Source: an uncultured Porphyromonas sp. (GTDB taxonomy: Bacteria > Bacteroidota > Bacteroidia > Bacteroidales > Porphyromonadaceae). From it: a stretch of DNA of 14,049 bases. The stretch spans positions 1-14,049 of the forward strand of contig CAMPUN010000005.1 in assembly GCA_946997275.1 (NCBI GenBank), given 5' to 3'. The translations under genes were made by a program, and so were the position numbers. This document shows, one piece after another, positions 1 to 8,300 of this stretch. Below the pieces are notes generated by a model. That model ran no database searches. It worked only from the letters and a program-made list of their open reading frames with translations, and was not told the DNA's origin. Position 1 is the first letter of the stretch. Each line of letters begins with the position of its first letter.

Positions 1-1112
1 TTTTCATGTACGGCGCCGAGCGCGTGCAGGCACTCTACGACCATTATAGTCAGGACGCTCAGGCGGTCATCGTGGAGGGGGTGATGGGGCTCTTCGACGG
101 TTACGATCGGGACAAAGGCTCTGCGGCCGACATCGCTCGTCTCCTAGACCTGCCCGTCGTGCTGGTCGTGACCCCGCGCTCGATGGCTTACACGGTGGCT
201 CCGTTGCTCTACGGGCTGCAGCACTTTGACCCTAGGGTCCGGATAGCGGGAGTCATCTTTAATAAGGTCTCCTCGGAGCGTCACCTAACCTATCTCACGC
301 AAGCTGCCGCTGATGCGGGCGTGCCCGTGCTGGGCTCGCTACCTCGTGTCGACGACATCGCCATCCCCAGTCGTTATCTAGGACTAGACGTCGACGACTT
401 GGCGCAGATAGACCGTTACGCTGATCAGGTGGCCGACCTCTTAGAGCAACATTTGGATATTGACCGCCTTCTAGCCATCTCCTCAGAGCGAAAGGAGCGA
501 TCCCACGAAGCTCCTGCTTTGCAAAAGCTGGCTTCGTCAACGCCTCGTCGTATAGCCGTGGCTCGTGACGACGCTTTCAACTTCCTCTATCAGGAGAATG
601 TGCGCCAGCTAGAGCAGTGGGGCGAGGTGACTTACTTCAGTCCGCTCGCCGACAAGGAGCTTCCGCCGAGCGACTTCGTCTACCTCCCTGGCGGTTATCC
701 CGAGCTACATCTAGAGCAGTTGTCCGCCAATAAGTCAATGCTTGACAGCCTTCGCGACTATATCCGTGGAGGCGGAGCGATGCTTGCCGAGGGCGGGGGC
801 ATGCTCCTCCTCTGTGAAGCGATTGTTGACGAGAAGGGGCGCAGTTATCCGCTCGTGGGGGCGCTACAGCAGACCGCCACGATGCAGCAACGCGGGCTAG
901 CCCTCGGCTACCGACAGCTTGAGATAGAGGGTGTGGCGGTGCGTGGACACGAGTTCCACTACTCCCGCATCATCGATCCGCTCCCCACGGTAGCGCAGCA
1001 GTACAATGCGTGGGGCGATCCCGTGGCTACCGCACTATGGCATACAGACCACTGCTACGCCACCTACACGCACCTCGCCCTTACCGACCAACTCCTGTCA
1101 CACCTCCTCTGA
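1..1112 (+). CDS. cbiA: Cobyrinate a,c-diamide synthase (CbiA/CobB family), 5'-truncated by window edge
   Basis: ATP-dependent amidation of the a and c side chains of cobyrinate (or hydrogenobyrinate) in cobalamin synthesis, a cytoplasmic step. The frame is open to the left edge (a TTC codon precedes the first ATG at 6), so the N-terminal P-loop part is missing; 368 residues counted from that ATG are visible. Seen: EGVMGLFDG near residues 24-32, typical of the synthetase domain; the linker-to-amidotransferase junction LPGGYPELH; and GHEFHYS at 314-320, carrying the conserved His of the class I amidotransferase-like domain. Odd: the nucleophile-elbow motif, normally AECGGLM, reads AEGGGML, with Gly263 (codon GGC at 792-794) where Cys is expected. 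The only nearby Cys is residue 270, outside the elbow. Family assignment is secure. Whether glutamine is still the nitrogen donor is doubtful; free ammonia could substitute. A strong terminator follows 32 bp after the stop. Confidence 0.93.
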   Translation, partial: FMYGAERVQALYDHYSQDAQAVIVEGVMGLFDGYDRDKGSAADIARLLDLPVVLVVTPRSMAYTVAPLLYGLQHFDPRVRIAGVIFNKVSSERHLTYLTQAAADAGVPVLGSLPRVDDIAIPSRYLGLDVDDLAQIDRYADQVADLLEQHLDIDRLLAISSERKERSHEAPALQKLASSTPRRIAVARDDAFNFLYQENVRQLEQWGEVTYFSPLADKELPPSDFVYLPGGYPELHLEQLSANKSMLDSLRDYIRGGGAMLAEGGGMLLLCEAIVDEKGRSYPLVGALQQTATMQQRGLALGYRQLEIEGVAVRGHEFHYSRIIDPLPTVAQQYNAWGDPVATALWHTDHCYATYTHLALTDQLLSHLL

Positions 1113-1144
1113 CCTACAGATAAAATTACCGACCCCTTCTACCG

Positions 1145-1187
1145 CCCTACTGAGGAAACTCCAAACGCCTCAGTGGGGATTTTTATT
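1145..1187 (+). terminator. Rho-independent terminator after the cbiA-type gene
   Basis: An 11-bp stem is formed by 1145-1155 (CCCTACTGAGG) and 1168-1178 (CCTCAGTGGGG), with one T-G wobble and a 12-base loop, followed by ATTTTTATT. It lies 32 bp after the stop codon of the cobyrinate diamide synthase gene on the same strand. The copy at 12516-12552 keeps the pairing despite base changes, which supports a real RNA structure. Confidence 0.9.
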
Positions 1188-1209
1188 CCCCTCGGGAGCA
1201 ACGGAAAAA

Positions 1210-1272
1210 TTCTTCGGAACTTTGATTTCTCTCTTCCGAAGTTTCATTTCATTCTTCCGAACTTTTATTTCG
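1210..1272. repeat. Three 21-bp tandem units inside repeat copy 1
   Basis: Units are 1210-1230, 1231-1251 and 1252-1272. Each follows the pattern TTCTTC(C/G)GAA(C/G)TTT.ATTT with small differences. The first has core TTCGGAA and the other two TTCCGAA, which are reverse complements, so unit 1 can pair with unit 2 (CTTCGGAA 1212-1219 with TTCCGAAG 1234-1241). The same three-unit array recurs at 12578-12640. Confidence 0.85.
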
Positions 1273-1332
1273 GCCCTCCGTGAGGAATTTTCGTTTCCTC
1301 GAGAGCTGTTCGGGCTTCCCCTCGGAAGAATT

Positions 1333-1373
1333 AAAAATGGGTACGAAGGAGCTTAGACGCCCTCCGTACCCAT
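1333..1373 (-). terminator. Rho-independent terminator of the seven-gene operon
   Basis: ATGGGTACG (1337-1345) and CGTACCCAT (1365-1373) form a perfect 9-bp stem, extended past one mismatch by three more pairs. Read on the minus strand the hairpin is followed directly by a T-tract (the A-run at 1333-1337). It lies about 40 bp after the stop of the last operon gene and faces the plus-strand terminator of the gene to the left, so the two convergent transcripts each have their own terminator. Confidence 0.85.
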
Positions 1374-1412
1374 AGATGTATAGGCTAATAAGTATTAGCG
1401 AGTAGAGATAAA

Positions 1413-2249
1413 CTAGTGTGGCATAGACCTCCACATTTCGTTGACTCTCTTTTGGATCTCCTCATAGCGTGCGCCAAGCTTGCTCTTGCGCTCAGCACCG
1501 TTGCCGTAGTTACCTTTGATGACCTCTAGAGCGAGTTCATCGATGGACTTGTTTGAGTCCACTGCGGCAGAGGCCCTTGCGCTCTCTCGAGTAGGCGTGG
1601 CTTCTTGCTTTGCAGCTTGCGAAGCAGCAGGGGCCTCGGCTCTACTATCGGGCTGGGCTGTTGCCTTGCTAGCCTCACTAGCCTTAGCCTGAGAGGCTCC
1701 TCCAGCAGCGCTCTCAGCGCTTGCTGGCTGAGTAGCCTCGGGAGTAGTTGCGGTCCCTTGATCAGGTGTTGCGTCCGTGGTCATGTCAGCGTCTGCCTGT
1801 TCTGGGGGAGTCGCCTCATCTTGAGCTGTCGCTGGGGACTCTTGTTGTGCCCCCTCCGTAGATGCAACCATACTGGTGCTGTCTGAGGAGTTGACACTCT
1901 TGTTTTTGAGGAGGTATCCTCCTCCTAGCAAGAGTAGTACAACAATAATCACGATAATCCACACCAATCCCTTGCGAGACTTTTGTACTGGCTGAGCAGC
2001 CGGTGTTGGAGCTGGCTTTGGAGATGCAGGCTGGTTTACCTTCTGAGCAGGTTTTGGAGTAGGTTGTGCAACCTTTTGCGCCTGCTTTGGTGCTGGCTTG
2101 GGAGTAGACTCTTGCGGAGTAGTCACAGCCTCTTGCTTCTGCCGCAGAGTCACTTTACGCCTTATTGTAGGCGCTGAAGAGGCCTCTGGAGCAGGCGTGG
2201 AGACGTCTTGCTTCTGCCGTAGAGTTACTTTTCGCTTTAGCTGAACCAT
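1413..2249 (-). CDS. Single-pass membrane tether: twin TerD-strand motifs, Pro/Ala-rich linkers, C-terminal CW_7-like peptidoglycan-binding domain
   Basis: 278 aa. Residues 7-14 and 32-39 are identical KVTLRQKQ motifs, each preceded by basic residues. Residues 41-90 are a Pro/Lys/Gln/Ala-rich linker. A hydrophobic segment at about 94-114 follows the basic KSRKG, so by the positive-inside rule the N-terminus is cytoplasmic. Residues 115-232 are a low-complexity Ala/Thr/Ser/Glu linker. The end, about 235-271, reads SIDELALEVIKGNYGNGAER followed by KSKLG and an EIQKRVNE helix. This is the pattern of the Cpl-7/CW_7 cell-wall-binding repeat of phage endolysins, which binds muropeptide. Inferred role: linking the cytoplasmic assembly encoded upstream to peptidoglycan. 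It is the last gene of the operon, 3 bp after the TerD-like gene that shares its KVTLR motif. No catalytic domain is visible. The domain match is by pattern recognition and should be checked by profile search. Confidence 0.85.
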   Translation of the reverse strand: MVQLKRKVTLRQKQDVSTPAPEASSAPTIRRKVTLRQKQEAVTTPQESTPKPAPKQAQKVAQPTPKPAQKVNQPASPKPAPTPAAQPVQKSRKGLVWIIVIIVVLLLLGGGYLLKNKSVNSSDSTSMVASTEGAQQESPATAQDEATPPEQADADMTTDATPDQGTATTPEATQPASAESAAGGASQAKASEASKATAQPDSRAEAPAASQAAKQEATPTRESARASAAVDSNKSIDELALEVIKGNYGNGAERKSKLGARYEEIQKRVNEMWRSMPH

Positions 2250-2252
2250 AGC

Positions 2253-2831
2253 CTAGTTGCAAATAAGAGCGAAGCCTGGGATATTATCAAAGGCACGGCT
2301 CAAATCCATCACTTGGCTCTCGTTCTTGAGTGCGTATGTGCCACCATTGTTCTTGATGGAGCAGACGTTGTAGATAGGACCCTCCTCAGGAGAGTCTGCT
2401 AGCACCTCAAGGTAATCGCCCGAGTCGCTTTGGATCTCGATACGGCCACCTTCTTGTGCATAAGTGACATCACGCTCTTCAACGGCAGCATCGTAGTTAA
2501 TGATACATACGTAAGCCTCATCGATCTCATCAAGGCTAGCTACGTTGATCTGCTCTGTCTCCTCTGTACCAGCTGCAGGCTCCTTAGCATCTCCCATGTG
2601 GAGTATATAAGGGAATTGTTCAAGTGATCCTAAGTCGCTCTTCTTACTACGGTACTCGTTTGAGAAGACACCACCTACGGAGCCATCCTTCTTCTTGAAG
2701 AAGAGGGCTAGATCAAGGTCTGTTTCGGTCTTCCAGAAGAGCTTGACCTTCAGCTTACCATTGAAGGTAAAGTCTGCTTGCTCTTGCTTCTTGCGAAGCG
2801 TTACTTTCTTTTTGAGTGTTACTTCTGCCAT
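2253..2831 (-). CDS. TerD-fold (tellurium-resistance/CABP-type) protein
   Basis: 192 aa, about the usual TerD length, soluble, with no signal peptide. Residues 3-16 (EVTLKKKVTLRKKQ) correspond to the opening TerD strands (typically VSLSKGxNVSLTK). DLDLALFF at 38-45 matches the conserved FDLDASVF strand with its acidic ligands. GD at 80-81, TEETEQI at 89-95 and IINYDA at 110-115 follow the order of the TerD core (GDxxxGEGDGDDE, then VVTIHDA). The Ca2+-binding GDGDDE loop is altered to GTEETE, so metal binding may be weaker or different. TerD proteins are known in stress and phage-response operons, often with vWA proteins. Here the partners are cytoskeletal-type proteins, so classical tellurite resistance is not implied. 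Likely a cytoplasmic scaffold. It is 26 bp downstream of the TPR-like gene and 3 bp before the tether gene. Confidence 0.85.
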   Translation of the reverse strand: MAEVTLKKKVTLRKKQEQADFTFNGKLKVKLFWKTETDLDLALFFKKKDGSVGGVFSNEYRSKKSDLGSLEQFPYILHMGDAKEPAAGTEETEQINVASLDEIDEAYVCIINYDAAVEERDVTYAQEGGRIEIQSDSGDYLEVLADSPEEGPIYNVCSIKNNGGTYALKNESQVMDLSRAFDNIPGFALICN

Positions 2832-2857
2832 AGTTGATTGGGTTATAGGTTTATAAA

Positions 2858-5335
2858 TTAGAAATTGAAGTCGTCAATAGAGAATTTCTTTTTCGCAGGC
2901 TTAGAAGTGTCACCTGATGCTTTACTATCAGTTGATTTCTGCTTTGCCTGAGATTTCTGCTTAGTAGAGCTGGTACTCTTACTACTCTGACGAGGCGTGG
3001 GGGTGCCAAAGAAGTCGTCATCAAAAGAATCCTTTTTAGGAGCCTTAGCGGGGGAGTGTTGTGTAGCTTTCGACTCGCCCTCGAATATCTGATTGAAGAG
3101 CTTCTTGAAGCTGTCTTTCTTCTCAGGGTACTGCTCTTGTAGCTTTAGGAGCATTTCATTGGCTTTGTCCCACTCCTTGTCTACGATGTAACTCTTGACC
3201 TGTGAGATGCCGTGGTCGTATAGCTCTTGTTGTCTGATGGTGTCGAGCTTTTGTCTAGCTCGATCGAGGTTTGCCCTTAGGAGAGGATCCTCACGAAGCT
3301 TGAGGGCCGCCTCTCCCAAGCGAACTACCTCGTCCCACTGCTCACCAAAGAGTGCCTTGTCTATCTGCTCCTTGAGGCTTGCCCACTCGGCAGCTTCCTG
3401 AGCCAGTCGCGTCTGCTCTGCTTTGAGGTGCTGAGACTGCTCGGTCCACTCTCGCTGATGCTCTGTATCTATCTCTATGAGCTTATTGGTCAGGGAGATC
3501 GCTGTGTCGAGATCGCCTGTGTCTATAGCGCTACTAAGCTCTAGCTTGAGGGCGTCAATCTTCTTGTGGAGCTCCTTTATAGCTTGATCAATGTCTGATA
3601 GCTGGTCCATAGCTCTCTTATTATTTTTGTCTAGAGCTAGGACCTTTTGGATCTCCATGCGAGCCTCCTGGTAGGCCTTCTGACTTAGATAGGCCTCTGC
3701 TTTGGTAAAGAAAGTGTCAATCTGCTCGGATCTCTCGAGAAACTTTGACGCCTCGGACTTTATGCGGCTGGCCTCCTTAGAGGTTGACTTGATGCTCAGA
3801 GCCATCTCTGCTTGAGCGATAGCCTCTGACCATAGACCATCTCCAAAGCTCTTCTGAGCTCGCATCATAGTGGCTTTGTACTGCTCTTCTCGCACTTTCA
3901 TCTCGGAGAGCAGACGAGTACTTTCCTCAACTTTCTTCTTAGCCTCAGCACTGTCGGGTTGATGCTCTAGAGCTATTTTAGCCCAGTCTAGCATCTGCGC
4001 ATACTCTCCTTGCTTTTCATAGTCAGCGACATTGCTCATCGCCTCCTCATAGTTCTTCTTAGTTTCAAAGGCTTTACGCTCGGCTTCAGCTTGCTCAGAG
4101 CGACTTTGCTCGGCTTCAATCTTACGCAGCTCTTCTTCCTTGGCTAATTGCAGTCGCTTTAACTCATCCTCGCCTCTAGCGAGTGTACTCTGTGTTGATT
4201 CCGAGAACTGGCTACAATCAATCAGCGGATACACACCAATTATTGAAACAAGGTCACTATCCGTGTAGTGAATGCAAGCCTCCGAAGGGATGGAGTATCT
4301 CTTGAGTAGCTTCTCCTCAAATAGAGAGTTCTCAAAGGTATCGCCTAGGAAGAGTATTCCCTTAAGTTTAATGTCACTCTGTGGTTCGTCTAGTCGTGCA
4401 CTCTGTGGTTTGTTTAGTCGTGATACGCTATTTGTGATCTCTCGAATGATATCCTCTATGATCGCTTCAGATCGGGCCTGAATGGAGCCCTTGATGAGTA
4501 TAACGTCGTAAGGATTGTCACTCATCTTGGAGAGCCTGATGTTAGTGAGTGTGAATGGGCGCCCAGGTTGCGTCGCTTGCAACTCAGAGAGCCAGTCCTC
4601 TACATAACTCGCTAGATGTAGATACTCAGCTTCGCGATCCTCCTCTCTGATGATGAGCTGCCTCGCATTGATCTCCTTCAAGACTTGTTCTAGGAGTGCT
4701 CTGCCAGTGAGGTTGATACCTAATCCCTCAAGGCATCCCTCTAATACTCTGATTGGGATGTCTCCCGTATGCTTGTAGATAGCATAGTGCAGATTCTCAT
4801 TGCAGGCGTTGAGTAGTAGATAGTGCCCCTCTTGGTCATATTTCTTCTCTCTAAAGCTCCGCTCTAAGGCGAGGTGATCAATGCGGACGGCAGACTCCTT
4901 GACGTCAAAGCCCTCTGGTTGCAGTACATCTCGAATGAAGGTGAGGCGAGCTGCATAGGATATGTCTTGAGAGAAGGACAAGTAAGTCTCTATGGGGTGT
5001 ACGTCGTCTTCTCCTAGAGCTTTTTTTAGCTCGTCTATGATACCTGCCGCTTTAAAGATTCTGTGCATCTCTTGATCTCGACCATATCGCTTGAATGTAA
5101 ACTCTCTGTCTGTCAAGTGTGCAAATACATCTCCGTGATGGCGAAGCTTGTTGCTGTGATAGCCTTCCTTGTAGCTCTTGCCGTATATAATATTATCGCT
5201 AGCGGTGTCTTCATAGAAGTAAAGCCAAAAGCGATCCTCATTATTAGATGGTAACACACGACGAGTTACACCGTCGGAGATGGTTGCTCCGACGATGTAA
5301 TACTTGTCAATGTATAATGCTAGAGACTGTGTCAT
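2858..5335 (-). CDS. Degenerate actin/Hsp70-like head with TPR-like helices and a disordered tail carrying twin acidic-aromatic motifs
   Basis: 825 aa, soluble. Residues 1-380 follow the order of an actin/Hsp70 ATPase but with eroded motifs: LALYIDKYYIVGATISDG (5-22) in place of phosphate 1, HYLLLNACNENLHYAIY (171-187) in place of phosphate 2, and LKGILFLGDTFENSLFEEKL (324-343) resembling the adenosine motif and following helix, then DSDLVSIIGVYPL. Catalytic Asp/Gly residues are largely absent, so this is probably a non-hydrolysing structural relative (inference). A charged coiled-coil stretch (about 388-430) leads into roughly six TPR-like helical hairpins between 435 and 750. The tail (755-825) is Lys/Ser/Thr-rich and holds DSFDDDFF (769-776) and, at the very end, FSIDDFNF (818-825). 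It starts 8 bp after the SrfB-like ATPase gene, suggesting a partner of that protein. TPR and coiled-coil calls are firmer than the ATPase relationship. Confidence 0.75.
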   Translation of the reverse strand: MTQSLALYIDKYYIVGATISDGVTRRVLPSNNEDRFWLYFYEDTASDNIIYGKSYKEGYHSNKLRHHGDVFAHLTDREFTFKRYGRDQEMHRIFKAAGIIDELKKALGEDDVHPIETYLSFSQDISYAARLTFIRDVLQPEGFDVKESAVRIDHLALERSFREKKYDQEGHYLLLNACNENLHYAIYKHTGDIPIRVLEGCLEGLGINLTGRALLEQVLKEINARQLIIREEDREAEYLHLASYVEDWLSELQATQPGRPFTLTNIRLSKMSDNPYDVILIKGSIQARSEAIIEDIIREITNSVSRLNKPQSARLDEPQSDIKLKGILFLGDTFENSLFEEKLLKRYSIPSEACIHYTDSDLVSIIGVYPLIDCSQFSESTQSTLARGEDELKRLQLAKEEELRKIEAEQSRSEQAEAERKAFETKKNYEEAMSNVADYEKQGEYAQMLDWAKIALEHQPDSAEAKKKVEESTRLLSEMKVREEQYKATMMRAQKSFGDGLWSEAIAQAEMALSIKSTSKEASRIKSEASKFLERSEQIDTFFTKAEAYLSQKAYQEARMEIQKVLALDKNNKRAMDQLSDIDQAIKELHKKIDALKLELSSAIDTGDLDTAISLTNKLIEIDTEHQREWTEQSQHLKAEQTRLAQEAAEWASLKEQIDKALFGEQWDEVVRLGEAALKLREDPLLRANLDRARQKLDTIRQQELYDHGISQVKSYIVDKEWDKANEMLLKLQEQYPEKKDSFKKLFNQIFEGESKATQHSPAKAPKKDSFDDDFFGTPTPRQSSKSTSSTKQKSQAKQKSTDSKASGDTSKPAKKKFSIDDFNF

Positions 5336-5343
5336 TAATCGTA

Positions 5344-8300
5344 TTAGTTAAACACCCGCTTGATAAGCGTCTCTAAGAAACATGCACCCTCTGCGATGAT
5401 GAGTGGCTGGTGATAGTGAAATCCGTCACGCTGATCATTGCGTGCCTTTTTGTACTCATCATCAGAGTTGCAGATAAAGCTGGCGATCCTATTGGGAAGG
5501 TCTGCTAGATCTTCACGTAGCTTATCGGCCTCTGGATACAGGTGTGTCTTTTGGCAGACGAAGTCAATGAAGATGTTCATAAACTTCTCAAAGTTTGGAA
5601 CGCTTTGGAATGTGAAGTTGTTCATCTCATTGGCAAAATACTCTCCCGTTAGCTCATCGTCTACAAGTAGCTGACGTATGCTCCCATCCTCCATGGTGTA
5701 CCTAACGTCTGCCTCTCCACAGATGTCAGAGGATACTCCTTGCTCCTTTTTGTGGAGTTCCTTTGGATTGACAAGACCTTTTGCCACTTCGGCTTTGTTG
5801 TCTACTGCAATCTCCTCTCTATAGCACACCTCTAGCTCCTTGTCTATAACACAGCTAACACCGGCGTTGAGACAGGTCTGGTAGTAATCATTCGTAGATC
5901 TACTACCTGCAGAGTTCTTCAGCCAATGGAAGAGACGTCCACCCTTGCCAAAGGAGAGTATATCAACTCTTCTAACATCGTCTAGCTGCTCAGTCTTGAT
6001 CGTCTTACCGATTAGCATACCAGAGTAGAAGAGCAGTAGACCTGTCACATAAGCTGGTATTGTGAAGACAGACTTGGCGTTGCTGTCTATCGAGCTATAG
6101 AACTTATCGTACTCCTCGCTAGTCTGTAGCTGATCAAAGATACTATTGAGGAAGTAGGGAGCCTTCGACGGCTCTTGCTGAAGCTCCAAAATATTGCTTA
6201 CATAGACATTCGTCTGTTTTCCCTCATGGAAAGCTATAAGCGCTTCTCTAAACGCTTGGGACTTGATAACCGTATTAAAGAAGACACCAGCAGCCATTCG
6301 CACTGAGCTCTCTCTCAGGAGTGAGGACCTATTGCCGTTTTTAGGGTCTTTGCCTAGAATCAGGATATCGCTGGTGCTACCTCCTACGTCAATGCCTAGG
6401 AAGAGATTGTTTGCATTGAGTCCGAACTCCTGTGATAAGGCAAAGCTACAGACAGCCTCTGCCTCTGTCGTAGGTCGGTCGCTCAGCACAGTCGTCTTAC
6501 CAGAATTTGTGATAGGCGTTAGCTTGACTAGGTCTTCATAGATGCGCTCTAAGTCAGAGCAGTCAGCAGGCATCATAGAGCCAGGATAGCTCCATACTAA
6601 CTTGGATGGATGAATCCTGTTTTTGTAGAGATAAGCGCAAGCTTGGAGCCAGATGGTCTTGAGGAAGGCTTTTTTCTTACGAAGTCCCGTTGCTCCACTG
6701 AGCCACTTCATATTATAGTGCAGGGTGCCAGCTTGCGTGGTGATGACAAAGCGATCCATTTTGCGAACCAATACGTTGGGACGGTTGACTGGTACACCAC
6801 CAGCGATCTCTAAGTCTTGGTTGTAGGTGTTGTATCTAGTGTCTTGCTCGTGTAGCCAAGACTTGAGTTGGCCATTGAGCGCAGGGTAGTTTGAGAAGAA
6901 TAGCAGTTCATTGTTTTCGGCTACCGCTTGTAGGTTACTATTTTCCTTGCCTACAAGTACTAGGCGGTAGTTCTCAAACTGTATAGGAGCGGGCTCTCTG
7001 TTTTCTTCGTTGTAGAAAACACAGGAGTTGTTACTCCCGAAGTCAAAGCCTACTACAGCCTCCGTCTGTATGGATAGCGAGGTGCGATCCTCAACTACCT
7101 GAGGACGGAATATGAGGAACCCGGCGTGTCGTGGTTTACCCATATCCTTGACGTATGCGACCATACCACCTAGAGGCTTGTCCGAAGAGATAATGTTGTA
7201 CTTATGTAGATCCTCACCTTCTCCAGCAGGGTAAGTGATGAGCTTCTTGATATCTACTTGCTTAGGTTCGTCTACCTCTGCTTGATAATCCCCTGTCCAG
7301 AAAGCCCCCTTGATAGTCTTGATAAACTTGTTTTGGACCTTAAAGATCGGCTCAAACAGCTCCTGAGCATCAGAGGTGAACTCGGAGTAGAGGTAGTACT
7401 TGTTCCAGTTTTCTGAGACGAAGTTGGGCCACATGATAACCTTCCCAAGGTCAGTCATCCAGTGAATAGCGTACTCTCGCGTGTTGAGTGTGACTCTTTG
7501 CCCATCTACCTTGACGGAGAGTGTCGCAGCTAGTTGTCCTGAGTCGGTGATTAATCCAGAGAGATCTACGTTGTCAGACTCACTGTAGCCTAGCATCCCT
7601 GAGAGATCGTTCTTAAAGATATCTACTCCTGACTCTGATAGGGGAATCGTAAAGTAATAGTTCTTCTTAGACTGTAAGTCTCTCACCTTTAAGTAGAATA
7701 CGGGTGCTTCGGACAGCTTAGGACGGGCATCCTCATCTTCCACCCAACCGATGACAAACTTATCATCGCTAAGTAGCTTTTGGATATCCCCGATAAGTTT
7801 GTACTCACCGATGCCTTCATTTGTATAGGTAAAGGTGTAGTCGTCCAGCTTCAGATAGACAGGCACATCGCTCTCAAAAAGCAAAGAAAATGGGCACTCT
7901 AGATTGGAGTAGGGGGCTACAGGACCTCTATCCCTCAGGTCAGTGCCTTTCTGAAGTAGCTCATCTTTCCAGCGACGAATCATCGTTTTAAACCCTTCAA
8001 TGTCCTCTTCTTTCTTATTTCCACGCTGCGAGTTGATTTTCTCTTCGAAGGCTTTCAGATTACTGTTGAGGTTCTTGACAAAGAGATATAGCTTCTGCAG
8101 ATGGTCTGGCGATAGATAGGGAGTAGGGTCTTCAAATCGTCCATTTCGATACCAGCGTATGTCAGTAGTCTCAGGTAGATTGTCATACTCCACACCAGTG
8201 AATACGCCCGTCATAGGAGATGTACCTCCGACCAAACAATCGCGATAGTAAATCAGCTGGATGAAAGGCTGCGTGTCAGGCTCTTGTGCTAGCTTGTCTT

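Larger units (their letters stand above)
1142..1308. repeat. Direct repeat copy 1, ~167 bp, left flank of the operon
   Basis: This block matches 12511-12675 in the same orientation at roughly 90% identity by eye, including a long unbroken match from ATTCTTCCGAAC through CCGTGAGGAATTT. It begins with a terminator hairpin, continues with three 21-bp tandem units, and ends near GAGAGCT, after which the two copies diverge. Its arrangement (terminator plus short tandem units with TTCCGAA/TTCGGAA cores) looks like a dispersed intergenic element rather than coding DNA. Whether it is a MITE-like element, a recombination substrate or only a favoured terminator cassette of this genome cannot be told from one window. 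Confidence 0.85.

Noticed and set aside
1006..1356. 116-codon plus-strand open frame across the end of the cobyrinate diamide synthase gene
   Set aside because: It overlaps a secure gene in another frame, then runs through a terminator and tandem repeats, with composition unlike a protein.
1605..1886. Plus-strand open frame opposite the tether gene, rich in Ser/Leu/Cys
   Set aside because: It is the antisense of a low-complexity Ala/Thr-rich linker; the repetitive composition explains the open frame.
2253..2831. Reading the operon as a tellurite-resistance (terZABCDE) cluster
   Set aside because: There is only one TerD-fold protein, with altered calcium loop, and no TerC, TerB or TerA-like partners; the neighbours point to a different machine.
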